A model generated the notes under the pieces. It did no database searches and was not told where the DNA came from. It saw only the letters and a program-made list of their open reading frames with translations. From contig CAIVAT010000187.1 in NCBI GenBank assembly GCA_903903985.1, forward strand, positions 24,888 to 88,887: a DNA stretch of 64,000 nucleotides. The letters run 5' to 3'. The stretch is from an uncultured Bacteroidales bacterium (GTDB taxonomy: Bacteria > Bacteroidota > Bacteroidia > Bacteroidales > FEN-979). The position numbers were made by a program, and so were the translations under genes. Shown in pieces: positions 1 to 8,400 of the stretch; position 1 is the first letter of the stretch, and every line of letters starts with the position of its first letter.

Positions 1-512
1 ATGTTAGCGTATTGTTTGTGAAAACCATACCCTCCGTTTTGCAGTTCATCCAGGGCTTGTTCCCTTGTCCAGTTTTCAAAAACGATCCTGTACATGGCGA
101 TGACGACCCCGGTTCGGTCTGAACCATGTAAACAATGCACTAAGATTGGCTTTGTTCCACTTTTAAGGATACGCAGCGACTCAATAATTTCCTGGTCGGT
201 GAACTTATTTGCCACCATTTCAACCGTGTATAATCTTATCGGTGACCCTTCCACCAATCCTGAATCCAAATGGTGGGAACGAAGGTTTAAAACACCCCGG
301 ATCCCGGTCTTAACAAGGCATGCGAACATAGCCTTATCAGGTTGATCTGACCTGTATATCGAGTCGTTTAATTTATAGAGGTTATGCAGATTGCACGCTT
401 CGACTTTGGAGGCCCAGCTGTCGGGACGAACAGATGTTTTTTGACCAAATAACTGAACAAATGAAAACTGTATCAGTATTATTAAGAAGGCATGAAAAAT
501 GTTTGACCTCAT
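1..512 (-). CDS. Secreted dual-specificity/tyrosine phosphatase-like protein (3' end outside window)
   Basis: Reading the complement from an ATG at 512 gives 170 codons still open at the window edge, so the C-terminus is missing. Residues 1-24 form a signal peptide (hydrophobic stretch ending LFGQ), which predicts a periplasmic or surface location. Residues 45-80 have the shape seen in the DSP family: NLYKLNDSIYRSDQP, then GIRGVLNLRSH. The catalytic CX5R loop is complete as HCLHGSDRTG (Cys127, Arg133). This family uses the cysteine as nucleophile to remove phosphate from phosphoproteins, or sometimes from phosphoinositides or other small phosphates; the substrate here is unknown. It is transcribed away from the rest of the window. 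The family assignment is firm and the substrate is not. Confidence 0.82.
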   Translation of the reverse strand, partial: MRSNIFHAFLIILIQFSFVQLFGQKTSVRPDSWASKVEACNLHNLYKLNDSIYRSDQPDKAMFACLVKTGIRGVLNLRSHHLDSGLVEGSPIRLYTVEMVANKFTDQEIIESLRILKSGTKPILVHCLHGSDRTGVVIAMYRIVFENWTREQALDELQNGGYGFHKQYAN

Positions 513-777
513 ATTGTTCTTTTTTGTTTCCCGGGTTTTGAATACTTACCAGAAGTTCCAGGAGTGTTTATTTACCCACAAAGGTTTTTATTTTCGGTTT
601 ATGATGTTCCTGTCTGAATGTTCGCGGGTTATATTATCCGATGCCTAAAACCCGGAATTATTTGAGTAAAAATAGCAATAAAAAGAAAATACCGGTTCAT
701 TTACTCCAAGCCGGCCTTCTATCCTTGGATCTCCTGCAGGTTATATATTTTTATGACAGGATTTCGTTTACCGCAAT
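513..777. other. Intergenic region, divergent of neither gene, no clear signal
   Basis: These 265 bases separate the start of the phosphatase gene from the stop of the methyltransferase gene, both on the minus strand. The stretch is AT-rich. I see no coding frame with support, no strong hairpin followed by a T run, and no perfect TAnnTTTG element. Confidence 0.5.
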
Positions 778-1377
778 CTATTTCACTGCTACCAGTTGAA
801 TTACCGATGCTTTCCCCAGGTGAAATTCTCCTTCAGTTATTTCCAGTTCCAGTTGCTCCATTGAAATTAAATGAAGGTCTGAAAAATCTTCTTCCAGTTC
901 GTTTAATGATAACAGCATGGCCCCGTCTTTCGGACCACCGGAGTCATGCTGAAGCTGTTCTTTCGAAAAACCTGTCAGCATAAGGACTCCACCGGGTTTC
1001 AGAAACCGGAGGAGATCACGATGGATCCTTTGCCGTTTATCTGCTGGAGAATGAACAAATATGAGCGCCAGGGCATCAAAATGATCGTCCGGGTAATCAG
1101 GGGCCTCCAGATCCAGGATTTGGTAATCAATTGCTGTGTTGTGCCGGGCTGCCAGCTGCATGGCCTTTCTTCTGCCTTCCGCGCTTTGATCGAAAGCCGA
1201 AACATCCCATCCTTTTCCCGCTGCATAAACAGCATTCCTGCCTTCACCTTCGGCAGGGAGAAGAATTTTCCCGGCAGCCAGTTTGGCCAGCTCCCGTTTA
1301 AAAAACTCGTTCGGGCTGGTCCCGTATACATATTCAGCATCAGCGTACCGTTTATTCCACATTTCTTTGCTCATCAT
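778..1377 (-). CDS. Class I SAM-dependent methyltransferase, TehB-like
   Basis: A 199-residue cytosolic protein. It starts MMSKEMWNKRYADAEYVYGTS, the usual opening (W..RY......YG..PN.F) of the TehB and thiopurine-methyltransferase-like group. SAM-binding motif I is at residues 38-52 (ILLPAEGEGRNAVYAA), followed by the acidic motif II region (VSAFDQSAEG) and the post-I motif LKPGGVLMLTGF. Length matches the stand-alone family. Known members methylate tellurite or small thiols and electrophiles; the substrate here cannot be read. It lies 23 bases after the small DUF6132 gene on the same strand, so the two are probably co-transcribed. Confidence 0.8.
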   Translation of the reverse strand: MMSKEMWNKRYADAEYVYGTSPNEFFKRELAKLAAGKILLPAEGEGRNAVYAAGKGWDVSAFDQSAEGRRKAMQLAARHNTAIDYQILDLEAPDYPDDHFDALALIFVHSPADKRQRIHRDLLRFLKPGGVLMLTGFSKEQLQHDSGGPKDGAMLLSLNELEEDFSDLHLISMEQLELEITEGEFHLGKASVIQLVAVK

Positions 1378-1400
1378 GTTTTTTTAAAGGAACAATTGAA

Positions 1401-1637
1401 CTAACACGCACAGGGACGATTGACGACAAAGTACCCCAATAATCCTCCGAATGCAATGCTTGCATAGGGATTACTGGTAATGCCACAGGTTCCCGAGGCA
1501 CATCCGGCATAATAATAGTATAAAAAACCTCCCAGGCCACCCAATGCAATAAAAAGCAAAGGTTTCCAGAAATCCCAGGTTTTAAGACGTTCTTTTACCG
1601 GCAGATGGTTGTTGTTCGTTTGACAGGAATTCGGCAT
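1401..1637 (-). CDS. Small membrane protein, DUF6132-like
   Basis: A 78-residue protein with a soluble N-terminus and two hydrophobic segments (about residues 24-42 and 57-71). Between them is a cysteine-bearing loop, CASGTCGITSNPYASIAFGG, and it ends NRPCAC. The GC..G.C.ITSNP.....G pattern is what I recognise as DUF6132, whose function is unknown. It is the first gene of a probable two-gene operon with the methyltransferase. The start ATG at 1637 is the only good one. The conserved paired cysteines suggest metal binding or redox activity, but that is inference. Confidence 0.7.
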   Translation of the reverse strand: MPNSCQTNNNHLPVKERLKTWDFWKPLLFIALGGLGGFLYYYYAGCASGTCGITSNPYASIAFGGLLGYFVVNRPCAC

Positions 1638-1780
1638 ATCATCGATTTTATTTCGTTTGCAAAGTAACGAATAAAAATCTAATTAGTGGTATTTATGCGA
1701 TTTATTTCATTGTAATAAAATCACAAACACGATCTTTACAATACAAGTGCCCTGGCGACGAAAAGAATCGCCGGAAATTT

Positions 1781-1788
1781 TATCTTTG
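1781..1788 (+). promoter_or_regulatory. -7 element of the cysC promoter
   Basis: TATCTTTG is a perfect match to the Bacteroidota -7 consensus TAnnTTTG and lies 31 bases before the cysC ATG. It predicts a leader of roughly 25 bases. No TTTG is found at the expected -33 spacing, so only half of the promoter is supported. Confidence 0.55.
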
Positions 1789-1819
1789 TAACCGGAATCA
1801 CCTAACTCCTCTCACCGAC

Positions 1820-2422
1820 ATGCCAACTAAAAGTAAAGATATATTCCCGGTATTCCATGAAATCCTGGGCAGAGCAGAAAAAGAGATATTGTTGAACCAG
1901 CATGGCAAGGTCATCTGGCTGACCGGTTTATCAGGGGCCGGAAAGACAACATTGGCGAAACACGTTGAAAAGGAGCTGTTCGTCAAGGGGTTTCTCACCC
2001 AGGTTCTTGATGGCGACAATATCAGGACCGGGATCAACAACAACCTTGGTTTTACCGACAGTGACCGCTTTGAAAACATCAGAAGGATAGCGGAGATATC
2101 GAAGTTGTTTGTGAATTGCGGTGTGATCACCATCAATTGTTTTATCAGTCCCACCGAAGAGATCCGGGATATGGCACGGAGGATCATCGGCGCGGATGAT
2201 TTCATTGAGGTTTATGTGAATGCACCATTGCGGGTTTGTGAAGAGCGCGACGTAAAAGGCTTGTATACCCGTGCCCGCCGGGGTGAGATCAAAGAATTTA
2301 CGGGCATTACTTCACCGTTTGAAACACCGGAAAATATTGACATTGAAATCCGTACAGATCTATTGTCTGTTGAAGAATCGGTGAAACAGATCCTCGAGTT
2401 AATCCTGCCACGGATCGGTTAA
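1820..2422 (+). CDS. cysC: Adenylylsulfate (APS) kinase CysC
   Basis: A 200-residue cytosolic kinase that phosphorylates adenosine 5'-phosphosulfate to PAPS, the donor for sulfotransferases and for PAPS reduction. The P-loop is at residues 36-44 (GLSGAGKTT). Other landmarks are LDGDNIRTGIN (APS site), FISPTEEIRDMAR, FIEVYVNAPLRVCEERD and GLYTRARRGEIKEFTGI with SPFETPEN, all in family order. Length equals a stand-alone CysC. No sulfate adenylyltransferase (cysD, cysN) or sulfotransferase is present in the window, so its partners must lie elsewhere. It converges with the giant gene whose stop is at 2481. Confidence 0.93.
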   Translation: MPTKSKDIFPVFHEILGRAEKEILLNQHGKVIWLTGLSGAGKTTLAKHVEKELFVKGFLTQVLDGDNIRTGINNNLGFTDSDRFENIRRIAEISKLFVNCGVITINCFISPTEEIRDMARRIIGADDFIEVYVNAPLRVCEERDVKGLYTRARRGEIKEFTGITSPFETPENIDIEIRTDLLSVEESVKQILELILPRIG

Positions 2423-2480
2423 CCTTTCGGTACGTTAACTTTGGAGCGTTAAAACCCTGATCAATACACCTGCACCCTGG

Positions 2481-5400
2481 TCAATCCAGCAGGCAGCGAA
2501 CTGAAAATCCATTGCTCCTGCCTGAATGATAATCGGAGACCGATCCTACCGCACTGTTAAGGCCGTGCGATCTGGCCCGGGTTGCTCCCTCCTGGTCGGA
2601 TGTCCAGAAAATCGCTGCAGAGAAATCCGGCGGACTGAACGACCCCACCTGGTTCTGATAGATGACCCCGCCGGGCAAACCATTGAAGTTTCCGGCACCC
2701 TGGGCTTTCAGGGAATCACCCGCGATGGATTGGCCTCCATAATAACCGAACAGAACCATCCATTCCGCATCGGTAGGCACATGCCAGCCCGGCGGGCACA
2801 ATCCCTGGGCTCCAGGCGAAGGATCATGGCGCATCAGTTCATCCCATTGATAAAGTGCTCCGTACAGGGTGCAGTTTGCCTCAAGGTTATTGAGGCAGTA
2901 TTTGGTATCCTCACAATTATCAACCTGGGGATCGGAAAAATTCCGCTTGATCCCATAATCCAGGTTTTTCGAAAACCAGCACTGGGTGCCGATCAAAACT
3001 GTCGGGTAACTTTTATTGTTGTCACGGACATCGTGAATGGGATTGCCGCAATTCACCGGAGCTGAAGCGCGTGTATCGATGACCATGCTATCGGTGGCGA
3101 TACAATTCCCGGCTGTCGGATAGGTGTATTTGATGGTATGACTGCCAGGCCCGGCCAGCAGAGGATCGAAAATGCCTGTAGATGAATCGACGCCTGCCCC
3201 GGAATAATATCCCCCGGGACCCAGCGGAAGTCCGCCATGAAGTTTGAATGGTTTCGCATTAGTGGCAGTGATAAGGTCGCGGGGACAATCGTAGGTGACC
3301 ATCGGCCCTCCACCGGATGAAACGATCAGCGTACTTGAAACCGGTGTTCCGGCACAGGTGATATTGGAGATCATCGTGCACGTGACTATATCGCCGACTG
3401 CAGGCTGATAGGTATAAGTAAAATTATTGCTTCCAACATTAACGCCGTTTACCTGCCACTGATACACAGGGTTCGCCCCCCCGAATTGTGCCACGGCGGT
3501 ATAGATCACGGTTACGCCGGCGCAAACCGGTCCGGACGGATTTGCCTCAATGCTGACACTGACCGGGAAAACAGGATTGACACTCATTGCCACTTTGTTC
3601 GACGTGGCCAAACTTCCTGTTGAACAGGTCGCATTCGACTCCAGCATGCAATACACGGAATCTCCATCTGAGGGTGGATATTTGAAAACCGGACTATTGT
3701 CTCCAACCTGGATTCCGTTCACCTTCCATTGATAAGTTGGAACAGGGCCGCCATTGATGGGGGTAGCGGTAAACAAGACAGAATCGCCGGCGCAAACGGT
3801 TGTCGGGGTATTAGCAATGATGGAAACGCCAACAGGAATGCCCAAAACAATCATATTGACCGGTATGGATGTAACAGGATTGGAAGTGCACAGGTTCAAA
3901 TCAGAGGTCATTTTGCACGTTACAGCATCATTGTTGACAGGAAAATAAGAATAGGTGGTCGTTGTGGCTCCTGCAACATCCGTTCCATTCACCTGCCATT
4001 GGTAAATGGGTGCAGGTCCGCCATAAACTGGAGTTGCGTTGTAGGTCACCAGGGTATTCACACAGACCATGTTGTCGGATGCGATGATGAGGACATCTGC
4101 CGGAAAGTATGCGGCTACGATCATCACAATGGGTTCTGAAAATGCAGAAAATCCCAAAACGCATGATTCACTAGATACAACCTTACATTGTACAATGTCA
4201 TTGTTGTTTGGAACGTAGCTGTATGTTGCATTGGTTGCTCCAAACAAATTAGTACCGTTGAGGATCCACTGATAAGAAGGAACAGCACCTCCGTTTGTGG
4301 CTGTTGCCGTATAGGTAACGGAGGTACTCAGGCAAGCGGGGTTTGAGGAACAGACAACCGACACCGCGACAGGCTGTATGGTACTGACAATCATGGTAAT
4401 GGGATTGGATATCACCGGTACGGGCTCACATTCATAGCCCGATGTTATCTGGCAGGTAACAACCTGGCCCGAGGTGGGGATATAGGTATATGTGCTTTCG
4501 GTCCCCACTTTGTATCCATCTACCATCCACTGGTATTCAGGATCTAATCCTCCATTCACCGCTGTAGAGGTAAAGGTGACTACCTGCCCGATGCATGTTG
4601 GGTTTGCCGATGCTGAAATGGAAATACTTACGGGAAAGCCTGAACTTACATGCATCACGATCGTGTTTGAACTGACCGGGTTAACAACGATACAGGAAAT
4701 ACTTGATTTCAAAGTACAGGTTACCTGGTCGCCATCGGAAGGAATGTATGTATAGGCAGCATTGCTTGCTCCGGGTATAACAATTCCATTTACCATCCAT
4801 TGATAATCGGGCGTTGATCCCGGATTAACCGCAGCAGATGTAAAAGTAACATGGGTATTCGAGCATACGGTATTGATCGGGGTGGAAATGGTTAGCTGGG
4901 TCGTTTGCGGGGGAAGGACGGACATGGCAATTGAATTCGAAGGTGCCGGGTTGTTGATTGAACATGGAATATCGGAGGTCAGGGTGCATTCCACAACATC
5001 GCCATTTACCGGATTGTAGATTAATTGAGACATATTTCCACCCACGACAGCTCCGTTTACCTTCCACTGGTAAACGGGAAGGGTGCCTTCGTTCACAGGA
5101 AGCGCGGTAAAAACTGCTGGTGTGCCTATGCAGGCTGGATTTGCCGAGCATATGATGGATACACTGACAAGCAGAACCGGGGAAAAACTCATGACATCGG
5201 CATTGGAAAGCGCCGGATTCCCGGTTGAACAATCCACATTTGAATATAGCTGGCATTGAATGACATCGCCGCTGTTTGGCACGTATGAAAAAACCGGATT
5301 ATTTCCTCCGACAAAAAAACCATTGACCAGCCACTGGTAGTATGGGCTGGTTCCTCCATTAACAGGATTCGCGGTATATACCACAGTATCTCCCTGGCAA

Positions 5401-8400
5401 GGCGGTATCAATGACCTTGAAATCGTGATGCTGACAGGTGAACTTGGTATAATATGCAGGGTAACCGAATTGGAAATGACGGTATCTTCCTCAATGCAGG
5501 CATAATTTGACATCAATGCGCATGACACCACATCGCCATCCATTGGGGAATAAGTAAACAGGTGGTTGTTGGTGCCGGTGTTGCTCCCATTGACTTTCCA
5601 TTGAAAAGCCGGTGAAGGTCCACCATTCGTTGGTGTTGCGTTGAAAGTAACCATGCCCTCGCACACCGTGTCGTTTGGTGCTGCGATATACACGCTCACA
5701 GGCAACAAGGGGCTGACTCCCATGGCAACCTTGTTGGATAAAGCCATGTTATCCAGAACACAAGTTGCATTGGAAGTAACGATACAGGAAACCGAATCCC
5801 CATTCAACGGGGTATATGAAAACTGAGATGCATTTCCAACCTGGTCAATACCGTTTACTTTCCATAGAAATTGTGGTGCATTTCCTCCATTTTCCGCAAC
5901 GGCTGTGAATGTTACCCGGGTTCCCTGGCAAACAGGATTTGCAGAAGGGGTGATGGATGCGCTTACAGTCCTGAGTGGGCTGACGTACATGGTAATTTCA
6001 GGTGAGTAAGAATTATTCCCGGTTCTGCAATCGGCATTTGAATTAATTCTGCATTTGATCTTATCGCCATTTGCCGGAATATAATTGATGATGGGGCCCG
6101 AACCCCATTCCGGTTTTTGGGCGCCATTCAAATACCAGCGATACAGCGGACCGGTACCCGGATTTACCGGCATGGCTGCAAGGGTAACAGATTGCCCTAC
6201 ACAGCAGGTATCGGTGGATGCCGTAATGCTGACGGAGACCGGTGCAAGTGGAATGATATGCATCCTGATGGCGTTGGAGGTAGCCGTTTTAGGGAGTGGG
6301 ACACAAAAGAGATTCGATGTTATCGTGCACGTTATCAGTTCATTGTCATTGGGGTAATAATCAAAATATGAAAGGATTGTGTTGCCTCCATTGTTGATCC
6401 CATTTACTTTCCATTGAAAACGTGGTTGGGAACCGCCATTCGTGGCGGTCGCCAGGTATCTGACCTGGGTTCCGGCACAGCGAATCGTATCCCCTTCGAG
6501 GGTGATTGAAACTCCGACAGTCATCACGGCAGCCGATTCAATCATGACAACTGTATTTGATAATGCAGGGTTTCCGTTGATACAGGATTGGTTTGAGGAC
6601 AGCCGGCATTGTATGGCATCACCCGAGGCAGGGGAATAGAGAAAAGTTGAATTGGTGGCTCCGGGCCAATCAGCACCGTTTACGATCCAATGATAGGTTG
6701 GGGCGGGCCCTCCGTTCTCCGGTGCGGCTGTATAGGTCACCTGGCTTCCCTGGCAAAAGGGATTATCAGAGGGTTCAATGGCTACACTCACGGGTTGTTC
6801 GGCATTGACTACAAAGGCCACGGAATTGGAGACAGCCGGATTCAAGCTGGCACACGATGCACTCGAGGTCATGGTAACCGTGACCACATCGCCATTGTAA
6901 GGCATATACGAATAGGTTATTCCATTTTCCCCGGGAACCAGTTGCCCATTCTTACGCCAGCGATAAATTGGCGTCGGTCCTCCATTGACCGGAGTGGCTG
7001 TAAGCGTGACCGGGATTCCCAGGCACACCGGATTGGATGAGGCTTCGAGGCTGACACTGAAAACCGGCGAACTGGATACCACCATATTGATAGGGTCTGA
7101 AATTACTTCCAGCGGGGAAGCACATACCAGGCTGGTTTTCAATTTACAGGTGATGGCGTCTGCGTTGGTTGGTATATAGATCAGTACAGAATTATTGCTT
7201 CCCTTGACAATATTATTTACCCGCCATTCATATTCCGGTGCCACCCCCCCGTTTGCCGGTGTGGCAGTATAGCGCACGACTTTCCCCTGGCAAACAGGGT
7301 TTTCGGATGCCGACACCTGGACTCCAAGCGGAAGGGGTGTGGAAGAAGTCATGATGATGGCGGCAGATTCCGTTGTTCCTGTGATACAGCTTGCATGGGA
7401 AGTCATGACACAGGTCACCACATCATTATTCTGGGGGGCATAGGTATAGGAAGAATTTGTGGCTCCTGGTTTATCAGCCCCGTTTACCTTCCACTGATAT
7501 AATGGATTAAGGCCGCCATTTGTTATTGCAGAAGTGAAAATCACCGACGTTCCAGGGCAAAAAGGATTGGTCGCAGTGGAAATGATAATGCTGTCGGTCG
7601 CATAAGGCGTGGTTCCGATAATGATTTGGTTGGAGACAGCCGGATTCCCACTCGCGCAGGCTGCATTGGAGGTTAAATAGCAGGTTACGGCATCTCCGTT
7701 AGCGGGGATATAGGGATATGTTGGCCCGGTACTGACACCGGTGCCATTCACACCGTTGACTTTCCATTGGTAGGCAGGGGCAGTCCCGCCGTTGGTCGGG
7801 GTTGTAAAAAGCGTCACCGGATCACCCGGGCATACGGGATTGTCTGAAGCCCTGATCAAAACACTTACGGGAGTCCCATCGTTCCTGTACATAAGAATGG
7901 CATTGGATGTGGCAGGCTTTGGAGAAGCGCATGCAAGGGACGAAGTAACCTGGCACGTAATAAAATCACCGTCCAACGGGGCATATGCATGTGTTGCACC
8001 AGTTCCTGAAGGCAAGCCGTTTATCAGCCATTGATAAACCGGATTGGTTCCCCCGTTTGACGGAGTTGCCGTATATAAAACGTTTGCCCCCTGGCAAAAT
8101 GGGTTTGCGGAGGCACTGATGCTGATCCCTGCGGGCAACGACAAGCCGACCACCATTACAATGGTGTTTGAGGTTACTTCGGGGCTGACAAGGCACATCA
8201 TATTTGAAGTAACAGTGCACGATATCTGATCGCCGTCCATCGGTGTAAATTGCCAGACCGGGCTGTTGGGGCCGGTATGGTTACCATTCAGCTTCCACTT
8301 GTAAATGGGAGCTGAACCGCCGTTGATTGCCGTCGCCGTGTAGGTAACCAGTGTCCCGGTACATACGGTGGTTGCTGAAGCAGAAATGGTTACCGATGGG

